Source: Acinetobacter terrae (lineage in GTDB: Bacteria; Pseudomonadota; Gammaproteobacteria; Pseudomonadales; Moraxellaceae). From it: a stretch of DNA of 64,000 nucleotides. Below the pieces are notes generated by a model, which did no database searches, was not told where the DNA came from, and saw nothing but the letters and a program-made list of their open reading frames with translations. A program made the translations under genes and the position numbers. The stretch's first letter is position 1. Each line of letters opens with the position of its first letter. Positions 28,253 to 38,316 of this stretch are shown here, in pieces. The DNA lies in assembly GCF_013004375.1 (NCBI RefSeq), contig NZ_JABERI010000025.1, forward strand, positions 62,001-126,000, in the 5' to 3' direction.

Positions 28253-28291
28253 ATTCAGCGATATTCAGCGATATTCAGCTTTTCAAGCTGA
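28253..28291. repeat. Short tandem repeat and hairpin between lldP and argG
   Basis: The 10-base unit ATTCAGCGAT occurs 2.7 times in a row and runs into the perfect hairpin TCAGCTT / AAGCTGA followed by a T-rich stretch. Otherwise 28117-28462 is AT-rich leader sequence with no gene. The hairpin may end transcription from either side or lie in the argG leader. Confidence 0.55.
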
Positions 28292-28450
28292 TTTATCTTT
28301 ATTTATTTTTTAAATGAATTGAATAAAATTTTAGCGATTTTTTGAATTTTGCTTTTTTTTTGCAAAAACTTGCGCTTTGAAAGGTGTTACAATATCTTCA
28401 TTCAAAATTCTCCTTGGCCACCAATATACGTGGTGCCTATTTCAAAATAG

Positions 28451-29806
<1,356 letters not shown>

Positions 29807-29821
29807 GTTTGTTTGATGTCA

Positions 29822-29849
29822 AAAAACCGCCTAAATGGCGGTTTTTTTA
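29822..29849 (+). terminator. Terminator between argG and the GGDEF gene
   Basis: Stem AAACCGCC / GGCGGTTT with T-runs on both strands, so it probably serves both converging genes. Confidence 0.9.
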
Positions 29850-29867
29850 TGGCTGAATTTTGAGTCT

Positions 29868-31133
29868 TTAAGCAATATTTGACGCACGAATAGATTGATA
29901 ATAAATCTGGTTTCGCCCAAGTTGTTTAGCGCGATATAAAGCTTGATCGGCAATCTTGAGCAACTCTTCTTTGCTGAGTTCATTTTCTCCACGATAGACC
30001 GTAATCCCCAAACTAATCGTGACATAGCTCGACACAGACGATTTAGCATGTGGAATTTCCAGACGCTCTATCGCCTTAAAAATATTTGATGCAACCGCAT
30101 ATGCACCATGTGCATCTGTTTCAGGCAATAACACCACAAATTCTTCGCCACCATAACGCGCAACAAAATCCATATGCCGAATGGCGCCTTTAATAGATTT
30201 AGCAATGGAAAAAATGACATCATCACCTTTTTGATGACCATAAAAATCGTTATAGTTTTTAAAGAAATCTACATCTATAAACAAAATGGATAAAGAGGTG
30301 TGGTCTAGACGAGTTTGCTGATAAAAAACGTCCATCATTTCATCGAAAGTACGGCGATTTGAAATTTTAGTCAGTTCATCGTGCTGACTCAAATGCAGTA
30401 ATTCTGAATTGTGAATACGGTGAATTTTTTCACTAATTCTGGCCCGCATCGAATACAAATAAATCATCCGCTCACGTGCAAAAATCATATGACTAATGAC
30501 ATAACCCAGTACACAGCTTCCAGTGAGAATACGACCCAGTACCATCGCATCAAAATCAACATGCAGCCCTAAAAATAGCACAATTGTGAACATTGCTGCC
30601 AAGACGCCTGTCACCAACATGTGAAATGGTTTTACCCCAGTAAGAATATAGCTAAGAATATAAATAATACATAATATAGCCATGGCTTGATGCTGTAGCT
30701 CAACCGTTTCAACCGTCATGGTCAACCATGACATGGAAACAATGGCCCAAAACTTGAGTACCATCGCAGCATGGGCAAAATATGGACGCAGTTTAGGGAA
30801 ATAAGCAAAGAAGAATAAAGCCAGCAAACATAAACCGCCATTCACCAGTGCGAACATGGTTTGCATGAAATCATGGACGAAATATTGCTGGTCGATAATC
30901 CAGTAGTCACTTGGAATCATGACCACCATAAAAACAAAATAGCTTAAAACACCACCCCAGAGGTATTTTTCAATATGTTTACGCGCGCGTTCTAAATTTT
31001 TAGACCAAAATTCCTGTTCTAATTTTTTTGGAAAAACTTGTCCTACACGGCGACTTTGCTGCGTAATCAGTTCTTCTACTTTTTCTTTATCGTACTGTAA
31101 TTTAGCCAGATTATACTTGTATTCCATTCGCAA
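29868..31133 (-). CDS. Membrane-bound diguanylate cyclase
   Basis: 421 residues. The first 60 residues are charged, then about six hydrophobic segments (around 55-230) form a membrane sensor I cannot assign to a named class. The GGDEF domain follows with DVDFFKNYNDFYGHQKGDD and GGEEF at 328-332. The inhibitory site RHMD (319-322) is intact at five residues before GGEEF, so product inhibition is expected. It faces away from pyrC and is probably transcribed alone. Confidence 0.88.
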   Translation of the reverse strand: MRMEYKYNLAKLQYDKEKVEELITQQSRRVGQVFPKKLEQEFWSKNLERARKHIEKYLWGGVLSYFVFMVVMIPSDYWIIDQQYFVHDFMQTMFALVNGGLCLLALFFFAYFPKLRPYFAHAAMVLKFWAIVSMSWLTMTVETVELQHQAMAILCIIYILSYILTGVKPFHMLVTGVLAAMFTIVLFLGLHVDFDAMVLGRILTGSCVLGYVISHMIFARERMIYLYSMRARISEKIHRIHNSELLHLSQHDELTKISNRRTFDEMMDVFYQQTRLDHTSLSILFIDVDFFKNYNDFYGHQKGDDVIFSIAKSIKGAIRHMDFVARYGGEEFVVLLPETDAHGAYAVASNIFKAIERLEIPHAKSSVSSYVTISLGITVYRGENELSKEELLKIADQALYRAKQLGRNQIYYQSIRASNIA

Positions 31134-31275
31134 GCATTATGTAGTTATTTTTTAGTTACTTAAAAGTAACACAATTTTATTATTAATATTTAAATATATA
31201 TCACCATTTGTCTTTAATTCTCGTTACCATTTTCACACTTTATAGATTATCATTTGTTTTATTTCTTCGATTGAA

Positions 31276-32316
31276 ATGGCCTTGAATACAATCACTCTCC
31301 TCCAGCCAGATGATTGGCATGCTCACCTTCGTGATGGTCTTGCTTTAAAACGTACGGTTCCCGATTTAGCTAACCAGTTTGCACGCGCAATCTGTATGCC
31401 AAACACAGTTCCTCCTGTGAAAACAGTTGAAGAAGCGATTGCTTATCGTGAGCGTATTTTGGCGCATGTCCCTGAAGGCGTCTCATTTGATCCACGTATG
31501 GTGCTTTACTTTACCGACTTCACCCAACCGAGTGAAGTGAAAAAAATCAAAGAATCTGAACATGTAAATGCCATCAAGCTATACCCTGCTGGTGCAACGA
31601 CAAATTCAGATAATGGTGTCAGCGATATTCGTAAAGTTTATGCCGTGATCGAACAACTTGAAGAGCATCAAGTGCCTTTACTGCTTCATGGTGAAGTCAC
31701 CCATAACCATGTCGATATTTTTGATCGTGAAAAACGCTTCCTGGATGAAGTGCTTTCTCCGTTATTAAAACAGTTCCCTAAGCTTAAACTGGTGCTAGAA
31801 CATATCACCACCAGTGAAGCTGCACATTTTGTACTCGAACAAGACCGCAATGTTGCTGCTACCATTACCCCGCAGCATTTATTGTTTAATCGTAATGATA
31901 TGCTAGTCGGTGGCGTGAAGCCGCATTTTTATTGTTTGCCGATTTTGAAACGTCAAACCCATCAGCAAACTTTACTTGAAGTGGCGACCAGCTCTAATCC
32001 TAAGTTTTTCTTGGGTACAGACAGCGCACCGCATTCAAAAAATGCCAAAGAAAATGCATGTGGCTGTGCGGGTTGTTATAGTGCGCCTACCGCAATTGAA
32101 TTATATGCTCAAGCTTTTGACCAAGTCGGTAAAATTGACCGCCTGGAAGGTTTTGCCAGCCACTTTGGTGCTGACTTCTATGGTTTGCCGCGTAATACCA
32201 GCACCATTACTTTGGTTAAAGAAGAGCAAGTTATTCCGACAAGTTTAGACTACTTGGATGGTGAAAAAATTATCCCCCTATATGCGGGTAATACCATCCA
32301 ATGGAGAAAAGTGTGA
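31276..32316 (+). CDS. pyrC: Dihydroorotase
   Basis: 346 residues, the E. coli-type (class II) enzyme. The zinc ligands WHAHLRDG (His16, His18) are near the start, the carbamylated Lys is in [12 protein letters not shown] near residue 103, LLHGEVT and LEHITT hold further His ligands, and LGTDSAPH carries the catalytic Asp. It cyclises carbamoyl aspartate in pyrimidine synthesis. Its 3' end overlaps rnt by 16 bases. Confidence 0.95.
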   Translation: MALNTITLLQPDDWHAHLRDGLALKRTVPDLANQFARAICMPNTVPPVKTVEEAIAYRERILAHVPEGVSFDPRMVLYFTDFTQPSEVKKIKESEHVNAIKLYPAGATTNSDNGVSDIRKVYAVIEQLEEHQVPLLLHGEVTHNHVDIFDREKRFLDEVLSPLLKQFPKLKLVLEHITTSEAAHFVLEQDRNVAATITPQHLLFNRNDMLVGGVKPHFYCLPILKRQTHQQTLLEVATSSNPKFFLGTDSAPHSKNAKENACGCAGCYSAPTAIELYAQAFDQVGKIDRLEGFASHFGADFYGLPRNTSTITLVKEEQVIPTSLDYLDGEKIIPLYAGNTIQWRKV

Positions 32317-32960
32317 CAGATGAAACCCAACCAATAATTGGTCAGCGTTTCCGTGGATTTTTACCTGTTGTTGTCGATGTCGAGACAGCAGGTTTTAACT
32401 CACAGACCGATGCCTTATTGGAAATTGCAGCAATCCCCATCATTTATAACGAAGAAGGTCAATTTGTGCCAGGCGAAGCCCATCACGCACATATTAACCC
32501 TTTTGAAGGGGCTAATTTAGACCGCCGCTCACTCGATTTTATTGGAGTTGATCCCTTTAATCCGATGCGTATGGCTATGGCTGAAGATGAAAAAAGTGCC
32601 TTAAAACGTATTTTTAAATCTGTAAATGAAGTTCGTCGCCAGCAGAATTGTACCCATGCAGTTTTAGTCGGTCATAATGCGCATTTCGATCTCGGTTTTG
32701 TACAAGCAGCCATTGCGCGTACTGGAACTAAAAATCAAAATCCATTCCACAGCTTTTCGGTGTTCGATACCGTGACTTTAAGTGCAGTCATGTTTGGTCA
32801 AACCGTACTGGCAAAATCGTGTATTCACGCTGGAATTGAGTTCGATGGTAAAGAAGCACACTCTGCTTTATACGATACTCAAAAGACTGCGGAACTGTTT
32901 TGCTATATTTTGAACAAACTCGCACCTCACCTACTTGACACTCTGGTGGCGGATCAATAA
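32301..32960 (+). CDS. rnt: Ribonuclease T
   Basis: 219 residues, a DEDD exonuclease. Exo I is VVDVETAGF near residue 24, Exo II is [12 protein letters not shown] near 121, and Exo III has [14 protein letters not shown] near 190. It trims the 3' ends of tRNA and other stable RNAs. It starts inside pyrC (16-base overlap), so translation is probably coupled. A tRNA-Glu gene follows 20 bases after its stop, and that tRNA's promoter lies in its last codons. Confidence 0.93.
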   Translation: MEKSVTDETQPIIGQRFRGFLPVVVDVETAGFNSQTDALLEIAAIPIIYNEEGQFVPGEAHHAHINPFEGANLDRRSLDFIGVDPFNPMRMAMAEDEKSALKRIFKSVNEVRRQQNCTHAVLVGHNAHFDLGFVQAAIARTGTKNQNPFHSFSVFDTVTLSAVMFGQTVLAKSCIHAGIEFDGKEAHSALYDTQKTAELFCYILNKLAPHLLDTLVADQ

Positions 32961-32963
32961 GAT
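32935..32963 (+). promoter_or_regulatory. tRNA-Glu promoter inside the end of rnt
   Basis: TTGACA (32935-32940) and TAAGAT (32958-32963) are 17 bases apart. The -10 box contains the rnt stop codon. The tRNA begins 17 bases after the -10 box. Confidence 0.7.
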
Positions 32964-32980
32964 ACCGCCATCTTCTAAAC

Positions 32981-33056
32981 GTCCCTATCGTCTAGAGGCC
33001 TAGGACATCGCCCTTTCACGGCGGTAACCGGGGTTCGAATCCCCGTAGGGACGCCA
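32981..33056 (+). tRNA. tRNA-Glu (anticodon TTC), copy 1
   Basis: 76 bases with encoded CCA. The acceptor stem is GTCCCTA / TAGGGAC, the anticodon loop CTTTCAC, and the T-loop GTTCGAATC. Confidence 0.97.
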
Positions 33057-33427
33057 TCTATTATTTCTCCTCTTTTTAATTTCTTAAAAGCATTCTATTC
33101 TTTAGATTTCGCTATATTAATCAACCCACTATTCTATTGATTATTTTTATTAAAATAGCTTTCACTTTATTTTAACTTCCGAATACATATCTCAATTTTT
33201 AAAGACTTGGCTCGCATATTTAAGCGGATAGTCAATAATGTGACAAATCGACAGATTAGCGATGTAAATAATGATGGAACCACGAATACTGAAATTGGTC
33301 GTTCATCTATTGCCGGTATCACACCTTTAAATTCTAATTTTAGAAGTTTAACTCCTGAGCATCTTGGTGCTCTTTTTTTATGTCAGTTTGCATGTTAACG
33401 TTAAGCCTCCCCATCAATACTGCCTCC
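33057..33427. other. AT-rich stretch after tRNA-Glu 1 with a terminator-like hairpin
   Basis: No convincing gene. A TTG-started open frame at 33207-33398 has no ribosome-binding site and is rejected. GAGCA / TGCTC followed by eight T (33357-33379) is a good terminator, which would end the tRNA transcript or a small RNA from this region. Confidence 0.55.
33357..33379 (+). terminator. Terminator downstream of tRNA-Glu 1
   Basis: Stem GAGCA / TGCTC with a six-base loop and eight T. The stem is short but the T-run is strong. Confidence 0.7.
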
Positions 33428-33595
33428 ATGATGTTGAAAAAAGTTTTTATTGTTTTAATGATTCTTCTGCCTTCAGCTGCATATATTTATCTTGCCAGCA
33501 AAGATGCAGAGCCTGCCAAAGAGTCTCCCTCTACCACACCTAAACAAGTACCGGGACAAGAACAATCACAAAAATACCAGACACCAGACCATTAG
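33428..33595 (+). CDS. Small single-pass membrane protein
   Basis: About 55 residues starting MMLKKVFIVLMILLPSAAYI: one hydrophobic segment, then a polar tail rich in Pro, Glu, Gln and Lys (PSTTPKQVPGQEQSQ). This looks like a signal anchor or a signal peptide with a short exported tail. The frame runs back to 33380, but the hydrophobic start favours the ATG at 33428 or 33431. There is no good ribosome-binding site and no family I know, so expression is uncertain. Confidence 0.4.
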   Translation: MMLKKVFIVLMILLPSAAYIYLASKDAEPAKESPSTTPKQVPGQEQSQKYQTPDH

Positions 33596-33729
33596 AGGAT
33601 GCTTTAAGTTATTCTTTTCATTCATCTAGTTTTCTTATTAAATTTAGTAATGAGTCAGAAAAAAACGATTTATGTGAATAATCACTAAATCAGCAATTAA
33701 AATAATTCTTTCAACTCTTTTTCTAAATT

Positions 33730-35154
33730 ATGCAATCTCCTATACAACCTTCGCAGCATTCAGCTGCTGAGGGGCAAACCAGCTCGTTAAAAAGAGCCAT
33801 GACCAAGCGTCATCTCATTATGCTCTCCCTGGGTGGTGCAATCGGTACCGGTTTATTTCTAGGTTCGGGTGAAGTCATTTCACAAGCAGGTCCACTAGGT
33901 GCAGTCATTGCCTATATGATTGGCGGTTTAATTGCCTACATGGTTATGCTTTGCTTAGGTGAGCTTGCCGTTCATTTACCTGTATCCGGCTCATTCGGTG
34001 CATTTGCATCCAATTATATTGGCCCCGGTACAGGCTATATGGTGTCCTGGATGTACTGGCTCGGCTGGTCAGCCACGTTAGGGACTGAATTCACTGCCGC
34101 TGCCTTACTGATGCAGGAATGGTTTCCCACTACCTCAATCTGGATCTGGACGCTGATTTTCGCCAGCGGGGTTCTTCTGTCCAATTTGAGTTCCACCCGA
34201 ACGTTTGCCGAATCTGAATTTTGGCTTTCAATGATTAAAGTGGCCACCGTTCTGGTTTTCATTGTTTTAGGTTTTGGCGCTATTTTTGGTTTTATTCCTT
34301 TTCAAGGTTATGAATCTGCCCCACTCTTTGCAAATTTAACTGAACATGGCTGGTTCCCCAACGGCATATTCCCTATTTTTGCCACCATGCTGATTGTCAA
34401 TTTTGCATTTAATGGTACAGAAATGATTGGGATCGCGGCTGGCGAAACCCAAAATCCTGAGAAAAATGTCCCTAAAGCCATTCATGCAGCTGTTTGGCGC
34501 TTGATCATTTTCTTTGTGGGAACGATTATTGTCATTAGCTCACTGCTTCCTTATCAAGATGCAGGTTTAAATGCGGGTCATGGCTTAAGTAGCAGTCCAT
34601 TTGTATCCGTGTTTAACTTGATGGGCATTCCTTACGCGGTTGATATTATCCGTTTTGTCATTATTACCGCATTACTCTCCACTGCAAACTCTGGACTGTA
34701 TGCCGCTTCCCGCATGATGTGGGCTTTGGCTGCACAAAATCAGCTTCCCCGCGTATTTGCCAAAGTAAGTAAATCCGGTATTCCTGTACTGGCAGTGTTG
34801 GTGACCATGATTGGTGGTTTACCGGGCCTGCTTTCAGAACAATTTGGTGCAGATGTCATCTTTAAAAACTTACTCGGTGTTGCTGCATTCACCATGGTCA
34901 TTGTCTGGATGAGTATCTGCTGGAGTCAGTTTAATTTCCGTCGTCAATGGCTCAAACAGGGTCATAGCGTTGCAGAACTTAAATTCCGTACTCCGTGGTT
35001 CCCGCTTGTACCGATTCTCGGTTGTGTGTGCTGTACGGCAACCGGTTTAAGTATGGCTGCGGATCCTGAAATGATCTCTGGTTTTATTGGCTGCCTCCTG
35101 TTTATGGCAGGCTGCTATGCCAGCTATTACTGGTTGTATCACCATAAAAATTAG
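33730..35154 (+). CDS. APC-family amino-acid permease (MmuP-like), paralogue 1
   Basis: 474 residues with 12 predicted membrane segments. The N-terminal motif SLGGAIGTGLFLGSGEVI contains the substrate-binding GxG of the amino-acid-polyamine-organocation family. The gene resembles E. coli MmuP (S-methylmethionine permease) along its whole length, for example NFAFNGTEMIGIAAGETQNP. The substrate is not certain; related members carry proline, GABA or lysine. Its nearest relative is the neighbour at 35500, about two thirds identical by eye, so this is a tandem duplication. A terminator follows. Confidence 0.85.
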   Translation: MQSPIQPSQHSAAEGQTSSLKRAMTKRHLIMLSLGGAIGTGLFLGSGEVISQAGPLGAVIAYMIGGLIAYMVMLCLGELAVHLPVSGSFGAFASNYIGPGTGYMVSWMYWLGWSATLGTEFTAAALLMQEWFPTTSIWIWTLIFASGVLLSNLSSTRTFAESEFWLSMIKVATVLVFIVLGFGAIFGFIPFQGYESAPLFANLTEHGWFPNGIFPIFATMLIVNFAFNGTEMIGIAAGETQNPEKNVPKAIHAAVWRLIIFFVGTIIVISSLLPYQDAGLNAGHGLSSSPFVSVFNLMGIPYAVDIIRFVIITALLSTANSGLYAASRMMWALAAQNQLPRVFAKVSKSGIPVLAVLVTMIGGLPGLLSEQFGADVIFKNLLGVAAFTMVIVWMSICWSQFNFRRQWLKQGHSVAELKFRTPWFPLVPILGCVCCTATGLSMAADPEMISGFIGCLLFMAGCYASYYWLYHHKN

Positions 35155-35175
35155 TCCTTGATTGCAATATGAATG

Positions 35176-35203
35176 AAGCGCAGTTTAAAACTGCGCTTTT
35201 TTT
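35176..35203 (+). terminator. Terminator after permease 1
   Basis: Stem AAGCGCAGTTT / AAACTGCGCTT followed by seven T. Confidence 0.9.
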
Positions 35204-35265
35204 ATGTAGATTTGTCATTTTTTATGCAATCAATTCAATATTTTAAAAATAATGCAATTACAGGT

Positions 35266-35294
35266 TTGACAGCCCCATTAAAAATCCATAATAT
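35266..35294 (+). promoter_or_regulatory. Promoter of tRNA-Glu 2
   Basis: TTGACA (35266-35271), a 17-base spacer, then TAATAT (35289-35294). The flanking GGTT-TTGACA-GC pattern is shared with the promoter of tRNA-Glu 3. Confidence 0.8.
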
Positions 35295-35311
35295 ACGCAT
35301 CACCTCCTAAC

Positions 35312-35387
35312 GACCCTATCGTCTAGAGGCCTAGGACATCGCCCTTTCACGGCGGTAACCGGGGTTCGAATCCCCGTAGGGTCGCCA
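35312..35387 (+). tRNA. tRNA-Glu (anticodon TTC), copy 2
   Basis: 76 bases, identical to copy 1 except for a compensated pair in the acceptor stem (GACCCTA / TAGGGTC). The TTC anticodon and encoded CCA are present. Confidence 0.97.
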
Positions 35388-35499
35388 TATATATCGTGTC
35401 ATACGATCATTCAAGCTTCAATAGTTCTCATTATTACATTGCAGATTTGTAGTTTTTCACTACAATAGCTCGCTTCATTTCTCTTTTTGTTTTTCTCTT

Positions 35500-36918
35500 A
35501 TGCAGTCATCTCATACTCCGAATGATGCTTCGCATCAGGGCAATTCTGCGCCTTTAAAACGCGCTATGAGTACTCGACACTTGGTCATGATTTCGCTTGG
35601 TGGCGCAATCGGAACGGGTTTATTTTTAGGTTCGGGTGAAGTCATTGCACAAACGGGGCCTGTAGGTGCCATCATCTCCTATGTACTAGGTGGTTTAATT
35701 GCCTATGCTGTAATGCTTTGTCTAGGCGAGCTTGCGGTGCATATGCCCGAATCGGGTTCTTTTGGTACGTATGCACGCAGATACATTGGTCCGGGTACCG
35801 GCTATATGATTACCTGGTTGTATTGGCTCACCTGGACTGCCACCCTTGGAACCGAATTTACTGCTGCAGCCTTGTTGATGCAGGAATGGTTTCCTCAAAT
35901 TTCAGTCTGGATCTGGACTATTGTTTTTGCAGCGATTGTTTTTGGACTCAATATGAGTTCAACCAAATTATTTGCAGAGTCTGAATTTTGGCTATCACTC
36001 ATCAAAGTGATTACAGTAATCAGCTTTATCATTTTAGGTCTATTGGCAATCTTTGGGATTCTTTCTTTCCAAGGTCACTCTTCTGCGCCTTTATTCAGCA
36101 ACCTGACCGCTCAAGGTTGGTTCCCTCAAGGCTTGTTCCCTATTTTTGCAACCATGCTGATTGTGAACTTCGCCTTCTCGGGTACAGAACTGATTGGTGT
36201 TGCTGCTGGTGAAACCAAAGATCCAGCCAAGAATGTTCCTAAAGCGATCAATGCAGCGATCTGGCGATTGTTAATCTTCTTTGTCGGAACAATTGTGGTG
36301 ATTAGTGCACTGTTGCCACATCAGATGGCAGGTTTAGGTGCTGAAGGTGTCAGTAGCAGTCCATTCGTTACTGTATTTACCTATATTGGTATTCCACATG
36401 CGGAAGATATTATTCGCTTTGTGATTATCACCGCGCTGTTATCTGCAGCCAACTCAGGTTTATATGCCGCTTCACGTATGATGTGGTCTTTATCTGATAA
36501 AAAACAATTACCTGCTGTATTCTCTAAAGTAAACCATCGTGGTATTCCATTTATTGCGATTATGGTCACCATGCTGGGTGCCTTACCCGGTTTACTGTCA
36601 GAACAATTTGCACCTGAAACCATCTTCAAAAACTTGCTAGGTGTAGCTGCATTTACCATGGTTGTGGTTTGGATGAGCATTTGCTTGAGCCAGTTCAATT
36701 TCCGTCGTCAATGGTATAAAGCAGGTCATACTGCAAAAGAATTGGGCTTTGCCGCACCTTTGTTTCCAATCGTGCCGATCTTAGGCTTTGTATTCTGTTT
36801 TATTACCTGTATTAGTATGGCAACTGACCCTGAAATGCTACCGGGCTTTATTGGCTGTTTAATCTTTATTGCCGCATGTTATCTCAGTTACTATGTTTTC
36901 TATCGAAAGCAAAACTAA
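35500..36918 (+). CDS. APC-family amino-acid permease (MmuP-like), paralogue 2
   Basis: 472 residues with 12 predicted membrane segments. It shares SLGGAIGTGLFLGSGEVI, the GELAVHMPESGSFGTYARRY segment and GVAAGETKDP with the upstream paralogue and with E. coli MmuP. The two copies are each preceded by a tRNA-Glu gene, so the duplication unit may have been tRNA plus permease. A terminator follows. The two may differ in specificity or regulation. Confidence 0.85.
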   Translation: MQSSHTPNDASHQGNSAPLKRAMSTRHLVMISLGGAIGTGLFLGSGEVIAQTGPVGAIISYVLGGLIAYAVMLCLGELAVHMPESGSFGTYARRYIGPGTGYMITWLYWLTWTATLGTEFTAAALLMQEWFPQISVWIWTIVFAAIVFGLNMSSTKLFAESEFWLSLIKVITVISFIILGLLAIFGILSFQGHSSAPLFSNLTAQGWFPQGLFPIFATMLIVNFAFSGTELIGVAAGETKDPAKNVPKAINAAIWRLLIFFVGTIVVISALLPHQMAGLGAEGVSSSPFVTVFTYIGIPHAEDIIRFVIITALLSAANSGLYAASRMMWSLSDKKQLPAVFSKVNHRGIPFIAIMVTMLGALPGLLSEQFAPETIFKNLLGVAAFTMVVVWMSICLSQFNFRRQWYKAGHTAKELGFAAPLFPIVPILGFVFCFITCISMATDPEMLPGFIGCLIFIAACYLSYYVFYRKQN

Positions 36919-36928
36919 CACAGAAAAG

Positions 36929-36955
36929 GAGTGGTCAAGTACCACTCTTTTTTTT
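36929..36955 (+). terminator. Terminator after permease 2
   Basis: Stem GAGTGG / CCACTC followed by eight T. Confidence 0.85.
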
Positions 36956-36998
36956 AAGCTAAATCAAGTCAATGACATCTATAAAAATCTGATCCGGC

Positions 36999-37892
36999 AT
37001 GAAAATCATTTTTATTCACGGTATGAATCAACAAAACTATGATGCAAATTCATTAAAACAACATTGGTTAACTGCATTTCAGTCAGGTTTAAATAATTCA
37101 CATCTCGATATTGAGCTAAAATCTCTGGAGATCCGATTTCCCTTTTATGGTGATTTACTGAGCAAACATCACTTATATAACAGCTTGGATTTACAAACAT
37201 TTTTACCAAAATCAATCGCACATCTGCATCTTCCCTTTCACTTGGGACATAGCAGCTGTATTGTCCAAGAACATCAACCATGCATCCACGCATTGCCTAC
37301 ATTTAATCCAGAACATTCTGAATCGTTTACTCAGCGCTTATCTGTTATTTCGGCACTGACCAAAGACCATGCATTCAGGGAATTGTCCCTGTTCCTAAAT
37401 CATTATCCCAAATTGCATGAAACCCTGATTCATAAATTCCTCATCGAAACTTACTTATACCTCTCCAATCCAGATTTCATGCATGAAGTTCACCACAGAA
37501 TCATGTCTTACCTTCGTCCGGAATTAGATCATATTATCGTGGCGCATTCATTAGGGTCTGTGATTACCTACAACCTGCTGCATCAATTCACAAATTTTAG
37601 AATCCAGCGCTTTATTACATTAGGTTCCCCTCTGGCTTTTAAAGTCATCCAGGAAAAACTCATCACCCCTATTTCCAGACCACCCCAGCTCCAAGGAGAT
37701 TGGTTCAACTTCTATTCACCTGAAGACTTTTTAACAGCTTTCCCCTTATCAGAACCCCCTTTTGATTTCGATCCCCCCATTATTAACCAAATGATTACGA
37801 CGCTCATTCATAATCCCCACAGCATTACCGGCTATTTACAACACCCCGCTGTCATCAAAAGCATCGTGGATGCCTTAGAGTATAAAAAATAG
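36999..37892 (+). CDS. Alpha/beta hydrolase of unknown substrate
   Basis: 297 residues. An oxyanion-type start IFIHGMN (residues 4-10) and a nucleophile elbow AHSLGS with Ser184 (an Ala replaces the usual first Gly) fit a lipase or esterase fold. SPEDF near 245 and NPHS near 276 could supply the acid and the His. There is no signal peptide, so it acts in the cytoplasm or is secreted by other means. It is rich in His and in CCC and CCT proline codons and lies between permease 2 and the tRNA-Glu pair, which suggests a variable insertion in this array. I cannot name a pathway. Confidence 0.65.
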   Translation: MKIIFIHGMNQQNYDANSLKQHWLTAFQSGLNNSHLDIELKSLEIRFPFYGDLLSKHHLYNSLDLQTFLPKSIAHLHLPFHLGHSSCIVQEHQPCIHALPTFNPEHSESFTQRLSVISALTKDHAFRELSLFLNHYPKLHETLIHKFLIETYLYLSNPDFMHEVHHRIMSYLRPELDHIIVAHSLGSVITYNLLHQFTNFRIQRFITLGSPLAFKVIQEKLITPISRPPQLQGDWFNFYSPEDFLTAFPLSEPPFDFDPPIINQMITTLIHNPHSITGYLQHPAVIKSIVDALEYKK

Positions 37893-37973
37893 GGCATTTC
37901 AAAGTATATTTCACATATTTGTTTTATTTTTATTCACTTGATTGGGTTTTTAAAGATTATCGCTGAAAAAGGT

Positions 37974-38002
37974 TTGACAGCTTTTAATATCCACCCTATT
38001 AT
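37974..38002 (+). promoter_or_regulatory. Promoter of the tRNA-Glu 3-4 pair
   Basis: TTGACA (37974-37979), a 17-base spacer, then TATTAT (37997-38002), close to consensus. A G+C discriminator follows before the tRNA at 38020, as expected for stringently controlled stable RNA. Confidence 0.85.
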
Positions 38003-38019
38003 ACGCCCACCTCTGAAAC

Positions 38020-38095
38020 GTCCCCATCGTCTAGAGGCCTAGGACATCGCCCTTTCACGGCGGTAACCGGGGTTCGAATCCCCGTGGGGACGCCA
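38020..38095 (+). tRNA. tRNA-Glu (anticodon TTC), copy 3
   Basis: 76 bases with the same core; acceptor stem GTCCCCA / TGGGGAC. Confidence 0.97.
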
Positions 38096-38107
38096 ATTCA
38101 TATAGAT

Positions 38108-38183
38108 GACCCTATCGTCTAGAGGCCTAGGACATCGCCCTTTCACGGCGGTAACCGGGGTTCGAATCCCCGTAGGGTCGCCA
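38108..38183 (+). tRNA. tRNA-Glu (anticodon TTC), copy 4
   Basis: 76 bases, identical to copy 2. It starts 12 bases after copy 3, so the two share one precursor that ends at the terminator at 38208. Confidence 0.97.
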
Positions 38184-38207
38184 CATTCGAGATTAAAAAA
38201 TCTCAAC

Positions 38208-38241
38208 AAAAAAGCCTGATCATGATGAATCAGGCTTTTTT
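38208..38241 (+). terminator. Terminator of the tRNA-Glu 3-4 transcript
   Basis: Stem AAAAAGCCTGAT / ATCAGGCTTTTT with a further T-run. Confidence 0.9.
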
Positions 38242-38316
38242 GTTTTTAAGATTCTTAAATTTAAAATCGCTTTCTGTTTTATACTTTCACAACAGTAAAA
38301 TAATAAACTTATCTTT

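Noticed and set aside
33207..33398. A 63-codon frame after tRNA-Glu 1 containing DVNNDG.
   Set aside because: It starts at TTG without a ribosome-binding site, runs through a terminator hairpin and matches no family; the calcium-loop-like motif is probably chance.
32981..38183. The tRNA-Glu repeats as attachment sites of an integrated element.
   Set aside because: There is no integrase and there are no partial tRNA 3' ends; all four copies are complete genes with their own or a shared promoter.
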